From the NCBI GenBank assembly GCA_965248035.1, contig OZ252054.1, positions 744,001-808,000 on the forward strand: DNA of 64,000 nucleotides, in the 5' to 3' direction. Source of the stretch: BJGV01 sp964194745 (GTDB lineage: Bacteria; Pseudomonadota; Gammaproteobacteria; Burkholderiales; Nitrosomonadaceae). Made by a program: the position numbers and the translations under genes. How positions within the stretch are numbered: position 1 is the stretch's first letter; each line of letters starts with the position of its first letter. Positions 51,102 to 59,567 of the stretch are shown piece after piece. Under the pieces are notes generated by a model. That model was not told the DNA's origin, searched no databases, and saw only the letters and a program-made list of their open reading frames with translations.

Positions 51102-52139
51102 TTGAACTCCGAATTTGTAAGTATAAGTAAAATTAAGGATTTAGGCAAAGATTTTCCTCTGCATGCTGTGATCAAGGAAATCATTGGCGAGGACAGCAAT
51201 AACCAGCGTATAGATAATTTCTTGATTAAACGCCTCAAAGGTATTCCCAGAAGCCACATCTACCGGTTTCTACGCAGTGGCCAAGTACGGATCAACGGCA
51301 AGCGTGTCAAAGCTTGCTACCGGTTACAGGAAGGTGACACGGTGCGTATTCCACCGGTAAAAAGAACGAACAATAATTCACCAAATAAAATTAAAATGGC
51401 TGAATCTAGATTCACTCCATTTGATGTTTTATTTCAGGATGAAGCCCTTTTGGTGATTAATAAGCCTGCCGGCATGGCGGTACACGGTGGAAGCAATGTA
51501 AGCTTCGGTGTCATAGAACAGCTACGAGCCCAGAATCCTGATTGGAAATTTTTAGAACTGGTTCATCGTCTCGACAGAGGAACGTCAGGAGTCCTTCTAC
51601 TCGCCAAGAAACGTGCAGCACTAGTCGAATTACACCGACAGATCCGTGAAAGAAAAATGGAAAAACGCTACCTAGTGCTGGTGAAGGGCAAATGGCACAA
51701 TCCAAAACAGAGTGTGAAATTGGTACTTAATAAATATATTACAACAGTAGGAGAGCGACGTGTGGCGGTAGCTATAGATGAAAAAGAGAGAAAAGGGGGA
51801 GTGACGTCCCATACGGTATTCACTTTGCAAAAATCCTGGCAAGATTTTAGTTTATTGGAAGCAGAACTAAAAACGGGGCGTACTCATCAAATCTGCGTAC
51901 ATCTTGCCTATTTGGGTTTTCCTATTGCAGGAGACGACAAATATGGTGATTATCGGCTTAATAAGGAACTGAATAGGCGTAGTGGACAAAGACCTAATCT
52001 GAAGCGCATGTTCCTGCATGCCTACGTAACTGTGGTAGCACACCCCGTGACCGGTGAGAGCTTACGTATAGAAGCACCGCTAGCGAAGGATCTACAAAAA
52101 TTTTTGAGTGGATTGAACAAAAAAGAATTGACAACATAA
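51102..52139 (+). CDS. rluC: 23S rRNA pseudouridine synthase RluC
   Basis: Forms pseudouridines at 955, 2504 and 2580 of 23S rRNA in E. coli numbering. An N-terminal S4 RNA-binding domain (RIDNFLIKRLKGIPRSHIYR, VRINGKRVKACYRLQEGDTV) precedes the catalytic HRLDRGTSGVLLLAK with the essential Asp. The TTG at 51102, preceded by AAGGAAAG, was preferred to a TTG eight codons upstream. Followed by a HAD phosphatase gene. Confidence 0.94.
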   Translation: MNSEFVSISKIKDLGKDFPLHAVIKEIIGEDSNNQRIDNFLIKRLKGIPRSHIYRFLRSGQVRINGKRVKACYRLQEGDTVRIPPVKRTNNNSPNKIKMAESRFTPFDVLFQDEALLVINKPAGMAVHGGSNVSFGVIEQLRAQNPDWKFLELVHRLDRGTSGVLLLAKKRAALVELHRQIRERKMEKRYLVLVKGKWHNPKQSVKLVLNKYITTVGERRVAVAIDEKERKGGVTSHTVFTLQKSWQDFSLLEAELKTGRTHQICVHLAYLGFPIAGDDKYGDYRLNKELNRRSGQRPNLKRMFLHAYVTVVAHPVTGESLRIEAPLAKDLQKFLSGLNKKELTT

Positions 52140-52184
52140 GCAGGGTAAGTTATGAATTCTTTATAAATTGATTTTATTTTTCTG

Positions 52185-52841
52185 ATGAGCAGGAAATTCG
52201 ATTTATTGGTGTTTGATTGGGATGGAACATTGGCGGACTCTGCCAATGTTATCGTATTTTCAATACAGGGTGCGGCTCGTGATATGGGGTTGACTGAACC
52301 CTCAAATGAAGAAGCACGTCATGTTATCGGCCTGGGGCTAAGCGAGGCCATAGAATACCTTTTTCCAGATCTTCCTACGCAAAAGCTTGGATTATTATCA
52401 GCTCGCTACCGATATCACTATCTTGCACACGACCAGGAGATATCACTGTATGAGGGTGTAATCGAGATTATTAAAGCCTTGCATGCAGAAATTTTTCTGT
52501 TAGCCGTTGCAACTGGTAAAAGTCGTGCCGGACTTAATCGTTCTTTCGTGTCGAGTGGACTAGGAGATTATTTTCACGCAAGTCGTTGTGCCGATGAAAC
52601 TTTTTCAAAACCCCATCCAGCAATGCTGCTAGAATTGATGGGGCAATTTGGTGTAAAAACCGAGCGCACTTTGATGATCGGCGACACCACTCATGATTTG
52701 CAAATGGCGATCAACGCTAGTGTTTCTGGCCTCGGCGTAACATATGGCGCCCATCCTAGAGAAAAACTTGAATCTCTGGTACCACTTGCCTGTATAGAAA
52801 ACGTGATGCAATTACGTTCATGGTTAAATACAAACATCTAA
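52185..52841 (+). CDS. HAD-family phosphatase, phosphoglycolate-phosphatase-like
   Basis: A 218-residue haloacid dehalogenase-fold hydrolase with nucleophile DWDGTLADS, Thr in VATGKSRAGL, Lys in FSKPHPAML and metal site IGDTTHDLQMA. Substrate not determinable. Its last 22 bases overlap the start of the interrupted Rieske gene (ATG 52820), so the two were originally one operon. Confidence 0.92.
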   Translation: MSRKFDLLVFDWDGTLADSANVIVFSIQGAARDMGLTEPSNEEARHVIGLGLSEAIEYLFPDLPTQKLGLLSARYRYHYLAHDQEISLYEGVIEIIKALHAEIFLLAVATGKSRAGLNRSFVSSGLGDYFHASRCADETFSKPHPAMLLELMGQFGVKTERTLMIGDTTHDLQMAINASVSGLGVTYGAHPREKLESLVPLACIENVMQLRSWLNTNI

Positions 52842-52904
52842 TCTGTACAGGTAGTAATCTTGTTGATGGTGGCTTAGGAATCTACTTTATAATATAAAAT
52901 ATAA
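52820..52904 (+). pseudogene. Rieske [2Fe-2S] protein, 5' fragment, cut by transposon 3
   Basis: Starting at ATG 52820 inside the end of the HAD gene, the frame reads MVKYKHLICTGSNLVDGGLG, the usual start of small Rieske ferredoxin-like proteins, then runs into transposon 3 at 52905. The remainder lies beyond the element at 55659-55934. See the 3' fragment. Confidence 0.75.
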
Positions 52905-52955
52905 GGGAATTATATACTTAAATCCGCAGAAATATATTGACATTCAGGCCTTTTC
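52905..52955 (+). repeat. Terminal inverted repeat, transposon 3, left (51 bp, perfect)
   Basis: Begins GGGAATTATATACTTAAATC and is an exact reverse complement of 55608-55658. It contains the -35 box of the element's promoter. Confidence 0.95.
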
Positions 52956-52965
52956 ATATTATAAT
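52937..52965 (+). promoter_or_regulatory. Perfect-consensus sigma-70 promoter of transposon 3
   Basis: TTGACA (52937-52942), 17-bp spacer, TATAAT (52960-52965), an exact consensus match. The -35 lies inside the terminal repeat and the -10 just outside it. GGAG at about 52985 precedes the transposase ATG at 52995. Confidence 0.85.
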
Positions 52966-52994
52966 CCGCATATACTAAGCACAACGGAGTCGAT

Positions 52995-53921
52995 ATGAAA
53001 AAGCACGTAGCCAAAACCATAAGCATCATGGAATTGTTAGAAAGATTTGATACCGAAGAAAAGGCAGTACATTGGTTTGAAGAAGTTCTTTGGAACCATA
53101 AGCGAGTTTGTATGCATTGTAGTTGCGCTGATAGAATCAGCCGGGCTAAGGCTAAGAATCATACGTATTGGTGCGGGGATTGCCGGAAACATTTTACTGT
53201 CAGAAACGGGACGATTATGCAATCATCAAAATTGAGCCTGAGGAAATGGGCGGTAGCAATATATTATGTATTGACCGCAAGAAAAGGGATCTCAAGTTTG
53301 CAATTATCTAAAGAATTGAGTATGACACAAAAGACGGCATGGCACCTTGGGCACCGCATCCGTGAGGCTTGCTCACAAGACGGCTCTTTGGTTTCTGGTA
53401 TCGTTGAGGCAGACGAAACCTACATCGGCGGCAAAGAAACAAACAAACACAATGACAAGAAACTAAAGGCTGGTCGTGGTGCGGTAGGCAAGACTGCGGT
53501 AATGGGTATGCGTGAGCGGGGCGGGCGGGTACAAGCTATGCCAATTTCCAAAGCAGACAAGGCTACCTTGCAAGGTAAGATTGTTAGACACGTTAAGGCG
53601 GGCTCAACTGTTTACACAGATAATCACAGGGACTATATTGGTTTACAAGGGTTTTACTATCAAAGTGTAAACCATTCAGCAAGAGAGTATGTGAACGGAA
53701 TGGTGCACACTAATGGTATAGAGAGCGTATGGGCGTTGTTGAAACGTGGTTACAATGGGGTGTACCATAGCTTCAGTAAAAAGCACCTGGGTCGCTATGT
53801 AAATGAAGTTACCTTCAGGCTGAATGAGGGGAATGTGAGCAGGGATACGCAGGACAGAATGAAGAGCTTGTGCAAGAGCATGACTGGCAAGAGACTTCCT
53901 TATGCTGAGTTGGTAAAATGA
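52995..53921 (+). CDS. IS1595-family (ISXO2-like) transposase, transposon 3
   Basis: A 308-residue DDE-type enzyme with zinc ribbon CMHCSCADR...WCGDCRKHF and catalytic segments VEADETYIGGKETNKH, TVYTDNHRDYIG and HTNGIESVWALLKRGYNG. Complete and without defects. Its stop overlaps the methyltransferase start (ATGA at 53918). Diverged from transposases 1 and 2 but the same subgroup. Confidence 0.95.
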   Translation: MKKHVAKTISIMELLERFDTEEKAVHWFEEVLWNHKRVCMHCSCADRISRAKAKNHTYWCGDCRKHFTVRNGTIMQSSKLSLRKWAVAIYYVLTARKGISSLQLSKELSMTQKTAWHLGHRIREACSQDGSLVSGIVEADETYIGGKETNKHNDKKLKAGRGAVGKTAVMGMRERGGRVQAMPISKADKATLQGKIVRHVKAGSTVYTDNHRDYIGLQGFYYQSVNHSAREYVNGMVHTNGIESVWALLKRGYNGVYHSFSKKHLGRYVNEVTFRLNEGNVSRDTQDRMKSLCKSMTGKRLPYAELVK

Positions 53922-54752
53922 GTGTGGTATTAGGACAGGCGGTGCAAACAGCCTCGATTTATAAAGGGGATTGCCTAACCCTTATTCCCGAGAAAATACC
54001 TGATGACACTATAGATCTGATAATCACCTCACCCCCTTATGCGGATCAGCGAAAAGACAATTACAGGGGGGGGGTGTGCAAATGAATATGTTGATTGGAT
54101 GCTCCCCAGAACGGAGCAATTAAAGAAATGCTTAAAACCCTCAGGGTCGTTTGTCTTGAATATCAAAGAACGCGCCATTAACGGAGAACGGCATCCTTAC
54201 GTGATTGAGTTGATCCAGGGGCTTAGGTCTCAGGGCTGGCTTTGGGTAGAGGAGTATTGCTGGCACAAAAAAAACAGCTACCCGGGTAAATGGCCGAATC
54301 GCTTTCGCGACTCATGGGAACGCTTGCTGCATTTTACCAGGCATAAAAAATTCAAAATGAATCAAGGAGCAGTACGTGTGCCTATGGGAGACTGGAAGGA
54401 CTCCCGTTTAAGAAGTCTGTCTGATACAGATAAAAGACGTGACGATAGCGCTCATGGAAACGGGTTTGGGAAGCGTGTGGCTAATTGGGAAGGCAGGGAG
54501 ATGGCTTATCCTACAAACGTACTACACATGGCTACTGAGTGCGGCAATTCAGGCCACCCGGCATCGTTCCCCGAGGCACTACCTAATTGGTTTATACGGT
54601 TATTCATGGACGAAAGAGACACTGTGCTGGACCCGTTCGCGGGGTCGGGGACAACTATTATTGCTGCACACAAGCTAAACCGAAACTCGGTAGGGATTGA
54701 CCTTTCCAAAGATTATTGTGCGTTGATGCGTAAAAGACTGAAAGAGTTGTGA
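53918..54752 (+). pseudogene. DNA methyltransferase, TSPPY beta-order, out of frame at G9 (possible phase switch), transposon 3
   Basis: Reads MSVVLGQAVQTASIYKGDCL, then the catalytic TSPPYADQRKDNYR (motif IV, 37-41). It enters a run of nine G's (54066-54074) and stops after 55 codons at TGA 54083. With eight G's it continues as CANEYVDWMLPRTEQL, KCLKPSGSFVLNIKE, HKKNSYPGKWPNRFRDSWER and motif I VLDPFAGSGTTI to 54752, about 277 residues. Motif IV before motif I is beta order; TSPPY suggests cytosine-N4 or adenine-N6 methylation. The nuclease start overlaps its stop as GTGA, so this frameshift should also reduce nuclease translation (inference). Confidence 0.87.
54066..54074. repeat. Homopolymer G9 tract in methyltransferase gene
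   Basis: Nine consecutive G's 27 bp past the catalytic motif. Loss of one base restores the full reading frame. A tract of this length is typical of contingency loci and also of sequencing miscounts. Confidence 0.95.
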
Positions 54753-55477
54753 ACAACCCTGAATGGTGGTGCCAGGCTGAAGCAGAGATAAGTTTACATG
54801 TCGCTGATTTTGCAGATAAGATTAAAGGAAAGTTAGATAACCTGAATCCTAAAGACTTAGTTACAAGAAAGAATCCATACCTTTTTTGTTTGAGCGCGAT
54901 TAATGATGAGGAGAGCTTTTCAACAGCTATCCTTGAGGCCTACTTGTCGTCTAGCGAAGAAACCATGTTTGGTACGTTAGCAGAGCAGTGCGCGGTAGTG
55001 ATATGCCGATTTGGTAAAGGTGGCATGAAGTCCACGGCAGAGGGCATTGATATTGAGTATGTTGAAGGTCGGATAAGAACCATCATTCAGGTAAAGTCTG
55101 GCAGATACTGGGGGAATTCGTCCCAACGTAAGAAAATGGAAGACTACTTCACCAGAGCTAAACGTATTGTAACTCAGGGCGCGGTTATACCGATAAAGTG
55201 CATTGAAGGCGTATGCTATGGACATGCCGGCACAATAAACAAGGGAAACTACTATACCTATGTAGGATCTGATTTTTGGAAAGAGATTAGCGGATGGGAA
55301 GACACCTATCTTGCTATATTATGTATATTTTCAACGCATGCCCAAAATGGGCTCACAGAAGCAAAGACAGCCGCCAGGGCAGTAATTAGATCGTTCCTTA
55401 GAGAAAACCGGATTTCTTTAGACAATCAAATTAACTGGGCCAACTTGGTTCAGTATGTGAACGGGAGTAAATTATGA
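54749..55477 (+). CDS. Putative type II restriction endonuclease, transposon 3
   Basis: A 242-residue protein starting at GTG 54749, overlapping the methyltransferase stop by 4 bp. A plausible PD-(D/E)XK core is Glu79, Asp101 in GGMKSTAEGIDIEYVEG and Gln114-Val-Lys116 in IIQVKSGRYWGNSSQRKKM. The VKSG..WGNSSQ stretch is found in several type II enzymes, but I cannot name the subtype or site. Frame intact. If translated without the methyltransferase it would be harmful to the host, so coupling or inactivity is implied. Confidence 0.72.
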   Translation: MNNPEWWCQAEAEISLHVADFADKIKGKLDNLNPKDLVTRKNPYLFCLSAINDEESFSTAILEAYLSSSEETMFGTLAEQCAVVICRFGKGGMKSTAEGIDIEYVEGRIRTIIQVKSGRYWGNSSQRKKMEDYFTRAKRIVTQGAVIPIKCIEGVCYGHAGTINKGNYYTYVGSDFWKEISGWEDTYLAILCIFSTHAQNGLTEAKTAARAVIRSFLRENRISLDNQINWANLVQYVNGSKL

Positions 55478-55653
55478 AGCACAGACCAACCGAGAAGGAA
55501 GTAAAGGAAATTGCGAAAAGTATTCTTGTCAGAAAGTCAGACAAGCCCTTAAGAAACTGCAGTGAACATCCTACAAACAAGCAATTAAGGGATGTGTTCA
55601 GGTTTGAGAAAAGGCCTGAATGTCAATATATTTCTGCGGATTTAAGTATATAA
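55474..55653 (+). CDS. Small basic ORF at cargo end of transposon 3
   Basis: A 59-residue protein, MKHRPTEKEVKEIAKSILVR, Lys/Arg-rich, with a later segment PTNKQLRDVFRFEKRPECQY. The ATG overlaps the nuclease stop (ATGA). The last 15 codons and TAA lie in the terminal inverted repeat, so its C-terminus is fixed by the transposon end. Positional counterpart of the last ORFs in transposons 1 and 2. Function unknown. Confidence 0.55.
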   Translation: MKHRPTEKEVKEIAKSILVRKSDKPLRNCSEHPTNKQLRDVFRFEKRPECQYISADLSI

Positions 55654-55658
55654 TTCCC
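55608..55658 (-). repeat. Terminal inverted repeat, transposon 3, right (51 bp, perfect)
   Basis: Exact inverted copy of 52905-52955. It also encodes the last residues and stop codon of the small ORF. Confidence 0.95.
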
Positions 55659-55934
55659 AAATATAACTATGAATCTAAAATTGCTGTAGCATTTGTTATT
55701 CATCATAAAGGAAACGTCTATGCTTGCCTCAACCGATGCGCCCACATTGGAATCGAGTTAGACTTGATTGAAGGTGAATTTTTTTGATCGTTCAGAAATT
55801 TACTTAATTTGTTCGACTCACAGCGTGACTTTTGCACACGAAAGTGGTGTCTGCACGGACGACCATGCAAGGTGAAAAACCTGCAACGCTTGAAAATCGA
55901 GAAACACAACAGTAATATTTTTTTGAGGGATTAA
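55659..55934 (+). pseudogene. Rieske [2Fe-2S] protein, 3' fragment, after transposon 3
   Basis: Continues the gene begun at 52820: NYESKIAVAFVIHHKGNVYA, then CLNRCAHIGIELD (first Cys-X-His of the cluster site) and CSTHSVTFAHESGVC (Cys-X2-His), then GRPCKVKNLQRLKIEKHNSN. It is also broken at a run of seven T's near 55779-55785 and again near 55858, besides the insertion and a likely shift at the junction. The order rluC-HAD-Rieske-sppA is the expected betaproteobacterial arrangement. Confidence 0.85.
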
Positions 55935-55941
55935 AGAAATT

Positions 55942-56892
55942 ATGTTTGACTCAGAAAACCACAACGAGGGTTGGGAAAAACAGGCACTGGAGAAGTTAGC
56001 ATTTTCCTCTGTACAGGAGCAGCGCCGAGCGCGTCGCTGGAGCATATTTTTCAAGTCGCTCACCTTTCTGTACTTATTTATTCTTTTATTTCTTGGATTA
56101 GGTTGGTTAGGTGACAACGGTGTGGCTATTTCCGGTAAACACACTGCTCTTGTCGAACTCCGTGGAGAGATTTCCGCTAATAGCATTAGCAGTGCGGACA
56201 ACATCAATACAGGGCTGCAGAATGCTTTCAAGGACAAGAAAACGCAGGGAGTAATTTTGCGTATCAACAGTCCAGGTGGCAGCCCAGTACAAGCAGGCTA
56301 TATCAACGATGAGATTCGACGGTTGCGTTCCGAATATCCGGACATTCCTCTTTACGCTGTAATTGAAGACGTTTGTACCTCGGGTGGTTATTACGTAGCC
56401 GCTGCCGCAGACAAAATTTACGTGGATAAAGCTAGTATAGTAGGTTCCATCGGTGTGCTAATGAACGGATTTGGCTACACTGGTACAATGAAAAAACTCG
56501 GCATCGAACGACGATTGCTCATTGCAGGAGAAAATAAGGGTTTTCTTGATCCCTTCTCACCGCCCGACCCACAGCAACAGAAATATGCTAAAGAAATGTT
56601 GAAAGACATACATCAGCAGTTTATCCAGGTAGTACAGCAAGGTAGAGGCGAGCGTTTGAGAAACGTACCCGAGATCTTCAGTGGTATTGTCTGGATTGGT
56701 CAGAAGAGCATTGAACTCGGACTTGCAGATGCTTTGGGTAGCGCAGAGTATGTTGCACGCGAAATTATAAAAGCAGAAGATATCGTAGACTACACCGCAA
56801 AAGAAAGCTTTGCGGAACGTTTTGCTAAACGCTTAGGCTCAGCGACTGCAAATGCATTAATCAGCGCTGGAAACGGATGGGAGTTGCGGTAG
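55942..56892 (+). CDS. sppA: Signal peptide peptidase SppA (peptidase family S49)
   Basis: Inner-membrane serine protease that degrades cleaved signal peptides. The 316-residue short form has one membrane helix (LTFLYLFILLFLGLGWLG), then ILRINSPGGSPVQAG, catalytic Ser in DVCTSGGYYVAAAADKIY and SIVGSIGVLMNGFG of S49 peptidases. It follows the Rieske fragment and could receive read-through from transposon 3, which reads in the same direction. Confidence 0.93.
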   Translation: MFDSENHNEGWEKQALEKLAFSSVQEQRRARRWSIFFKSLTFLYLFILLFLGLGWLGDNGVAISGKHTALVELRGEISANSISSADNINTGLQNAFKDKKTQGVILRINSPGGSPVQAGYINDEIRRLRSEYPDIPLYAVIEDVCTSGGYYVAAAADKIYVDKASIVGSIGVLMNGFGYTGTMKKLGIERRLLIAGENKGFLDPFSPPDPQQQKYAKEMLKDIHQQFIQVVQQGRGERLRNVPEIFSGIVWIGQKSIELGLADALGSAEYVAREIIKAEDIVDYTAKESFAERFAKRLGSATANALISAGNGWELR

Positions 56893-57081
56893 CAAATCTT
56901 GTCATTTCGCGAAGATCATTCGAATAACATGACCCAGACATTTTGGGAGACTAACGGTATCAGAATTTAGTATCTAAAACCTACTAAGTGTTATCGAACT
57001 GCAGCAAAAATCACCGAGGCAATATTACCTTTGCCATGCACTATATCAGGCAAAGATGGCAAAGAAGAAGGGAGCGTGCGT

Positions 57082-57678
57082 TCACACCACATCAACGCCT
57101 TCATGTGCCAACATCTCTACCAACGTTATCAGCGGCAACCCAATCAGTGCGTTTGGATCATCGCTCACCATTCGTTCAATCAGTGCGATGCCCAACCCCT
57201 CGTATTTTGCACTACCCGTACAGTGATACGGTTGCTCTTTAGTTAGGTAGTTTCCGATTTGTCGGTCACTTAATTCACGGAATTTGACAAGAGAAGAGAC
57301 GAGCCGAGACTGTATTCTGCCACTGCGACTGTTGAAAAGACTCAACGCTGTATGAAAAATTACTTCTTTTCCACGCATGAAATACAACTGCTTAGTTGCA
57401 TTCTCATGATTAAGCGGCTTTCCAAGTTGAATGCCGCCTAGTGCCGCCACCTGATCAGCTCCTATGATAAGCGCGTCTGGGTAAATCGCAGCGACCGCAC
57501 GTGCCTTGTTCTCAGCTAAGCGGCAAGCAGTAGCTTCGGGCAATTCACCGGATAAGGCCGCTTCATCAACATCCGGGCAAGAGACTTCAAAAGGAATTTG
57601 CAAACGACAGAGTAGCTGTTGACGATAAGAGGAACTGGACCCTAGGACAAGTTTTTGAGCGAAATGTTGTGTTTTCAA
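57082..57678 (-). CDS. Maf-family nucleotide pyrophosphatase (YceF-like)
   Basis: House-cleaning nucleotide pyrophosphatase, 198 residues, with LVLGSSSSYRQQLL at the N-terminus, ENKARAVAAIYPDALIIGAD with catalytic Asp, and the GSAKYEGLGIALIERM segment. The YceF branch prefers 7-methyl-GTP in E. coli. Divergent from yceD, as is common. Confidence 0.9.
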   Translation of the reverse strand: MKTQHFAQKLVLGSSSSYRQQLLCRLQIPFEVSCPDVDEAALSGELPEATACRLAENKARAVAAIYPDALIIGADQVAALGGIQLGKPLNHENATKQLYFMRGKEVIFHTALSLFNSRSGRIQSRLVSSLVKFRELSDRQIGNYLTKEQPYHCTGSAKYEGLGIALIERMVSDDPNALIGLPLITLVEMLAHEGVDVV

Positions 57679-57736
57679 AGGTCGTTGTAGTATGGTTTTT
57701 GACTCTCAAGTACAAAAAATATATCATGCGCGTCTT

Positions 57737-58237
57737 ATGTCTGCACGAATTGTTATAGATACCCTTGATTTTGTGCGCAATACTAGGACGCACCATGGTA
57801 AAATCAAACTTGACGAATTTGTACGTTTGCAAGACTATCTATCCGATAGTCAAGGCAAGCTAGAATACAAAGTAAGTGGTACTCTGGATAAAAATGGCAA
57901 ACCTATAATACAGGTTACCATAAAAGGAACAATAAATTTGCATTGCCAGCGCTGTCTTGATGGGCTGGCACATGTACTAGATATACAAACAGCTATACTG
58001 CTGGTAGAAAATGAAAGTGAGCTTTCTCGTCTCGATGAAACTGGATCAGTTGATGGAATTTTGGCAGCTTCTGATACGGATGTCTTGGCACTAATCGAGG
58101 ATGAGATTATTTTAAGCCTACCGATTTCTCCACGCCACAGAGAAGACGAGTGCTCGGCTAGTGAACTAACTAATAGTTATGCAATAGGTAAAAAACATCC
58201 TTTTGCCACGTTAGCAACATTAAAAAAACTACACTGA
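57737..58237 (+). CDS. yceD: YceD/DUF177 protein, 23S rRNA accumulation-related
   Basis: A 166-residue DUF177 protein with LHCQRCLDGLAHVLDIQ (Cys-X2-Cys) and the acidic DVLALIEDEIILSLPISPRH. Directly precedes rpmF, the conserved arrangement. In some bacteria and plastids it supports 23S rRNA maturation. Start placed at MSARIVIDTL; the frame is open 15 codons further upstream. Confidence 0.92.
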   Translation: MSARIVIDTLDFVRNTRTHHGKIKLDEFVRLQDYLSDSQGKLEYKVSGTLDKNGKPIIQVTIKGTINLHCQRCLDGLAHVLDIQTAILLVENESELSRLDETGSVDGILAASDTDVLALIEDEIILSLPISPRHREDECSASELTNSYAIGKKHPFATLATLKKLH

Positions 58238-58260
58238 AATTATTTAAGGAGTTCGATATT

Positions 58261-58440
58261 ATGGCCGTCCAGCAAAACAAAAAATCGCCATCGAAACGTG
58301 GCATGCATCGTTCGCATGATTCCCTGATTAGCTTGCCTTTAGCACTGGAGCCCAGCACAGGTAAAATACATATGAGGCATCACATTAGTCCCAATGGCTA
58401 CTATCGTGGTAAGAAAATCATCAAAACCAAAAACGATTAG
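58261..58440 (+). CDS. rpmF: Large ribosomal subunit protein bL32
   Basis: A 59-residue ribosomal protein: MAVQQNKKSPSKRGMHRSHD, then the LISLPLALEPSTGKIHMRHH segment and the basic tail GYYRGKKIIKTKND. It lacks the Cys-X2-Cys knuckle of some bL32 forms. Preceded by AAGGAG and located between yceD and plsX as usual. Shorter than common gene-prediction cutoffs. Confidence 0.96.
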   Translation: MAVQQNKKSPSKRGMHRSHDSLISLPLALEPSTGKIHMRHHISPNGYYRGKKIIKTKND

Positions 58441-58505
58441 CCTTTGAGTTATCGTTCCACGAATAACAATAACTTCAGTTCGTCCTAGCCTTATGGGCCT
58501 CTAAA

Positions 58506-59567
58506 TTGGATATCACTGTAGCCATAGACTGTATGGGTGGCGATCATGGCCCCGAAGCAACGGTTCCCTCTGCTGTGGATTTTGTCCGCCGCAATCCCAG
58601 TACCAATATCGTTCTGGTAGGAATACTTGATGCGATAGAGGCAGAGTTGAGTACTCTTAACGTTGCACCCAATTCCCGACTGAGACTGCATGCCGCAAGC
58701 GAAGTGGTCAGTATGGATGAATCTCCCGCACTAGCCCTGCGCAGTAAAAAAGACTCTTCGATGCGGATTGCAATAAATCTGGTTAAAAATGGCACGGCCC
58801 AGGCCTGTGTCAGCGCTGGAAATACCGGAGCATTGATTGCGACTTCCCGATTTGTTCTAAGAACCCTCCACGGCATTGGTCGACCAGCACTCGCCGTAGA
58901 GCTGCCTACCATGAATGGACACGCCTGTGTTCTGGATCTAGGCGCCAATGTGGATTGTAGCCCGGAACACCTGCTTCAATTCGGTGTCATGGGTACCACT
59001 CTGGTGTCTTCGACTGAAACTAAAGATAAGCCAAGCATTGGCTTGTTAAACATTGGTGAAGAAACGATCAAAGGCAATGAAATAGTCAAACAAGCAGCTG
59101 AACTGTTGCGTGTTAGTGGACTTAATTTTTACGGAAACATTGAGGGAGATGATATTTACAAGGGTACGACCGATGTGGTGGTATGTGATGGTTTCGTCGG
59201 CAATGTTGCACTCAAAACTTCAGAGGGATTAGCCCAGATGGGTGCTACTTACCTACGAGAAGAATTTGAGCGCAATCTCTTCACAAAATTAGCGGGACTT
59301 ATTGCCTTGCCTGTCATCAAATCTTTCAAACGTCGACTAGATCACCGTAGATATAATGGTGCGAGCTTGCTTGGACTACGCGGTATCGTCATCAAAAGCC
59401 ATGGTTCAGCTGATAGTTATGCTTTTGGATTTGCCATCAAACGTGCTGTTGAAGAAGTTCAAGGCGGAATGCTAAACAAAATCAGCGCACATATACTGGA
59501 ATTGCCACATCATTCAAAGAATCGATCTTCACTTTCACAACCTTCGTCAAAAGAAGATGTGGCATGA
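58506..59567 (+). CDS. plsX: Phosphate acyltransferase PlsX
   Basis: Makes acyl-phosphate from acyl-ACP for phospholipid synthesis. The 353-residue protein has ITVAIDCMGGDHGPEATVPS at the start, SAGNTGALIATSRF and LNIGEETIKGNEIVKQA. The start is a TTG at 58506; the next in-frame Met is within the conserved core. Overlaps fabH by 4 bp (ATGA). Confidence 0.96.
   Translation: MDITVAIDCMGGDHGPEATVPSAVDFVRRNPSTNIVLVGILDAIEAELSTLNVAPNSRLRLHAASEVVSMDESPALALRSKKDSSMRIAINLVKNGTAQACVSAGNTGALIATSRFVLRTLHGIGRPALAVELPTMNGHACVLDLGANVDCSPEHLLQFGVMGTTLVSSTETKDKPSIGLLNIGEETIKGNEIVKQAAELLRVSGLNFYGNIEGDDIYKGTTDVVVCDGFVGNVALKTSEGLAQMGATYLREEFERNLFTKLAGLIALPVIKSFKRRLDHRRYNGASLLGLRGIVIKSHGSADSYAFGFAIKRAVEEVQGGMLNKISAHILELPHHSKNRSSLSQPSSKEDVA

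Larger units (their letters stand above)
52905..55658 (+). mobile_element. Transposon 3: IS1595-type element carrying a phase-switchable-looking R-M system
   Basis: A 2754-bp unit with perfect 51-bp terminal inverted repeats and an exact 8-bp duplication AAATATAA (52897-52904 and 55659-55666). Genes, all rightward: transposase (intact), methyltransferase (frameshifted at nine G's), endonuclease (intact) and a 59-codon ORF whose stop lies inside the right repeat. Every junction is a 4-bp overlap (ATGA, GTGA, ATGA). The insertion splits a Rieske-protein gene. Perfect repeats and target duplication point to a recent insertion. Confidence 0.94.

Noticed and set aside
50939..51130. A 63-codon plus-strand frame in the rne-rluC gap
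   Set aside because: No ribosome-binding site of note and no recognisable sequence; it overlaps the rluC start in another frame.
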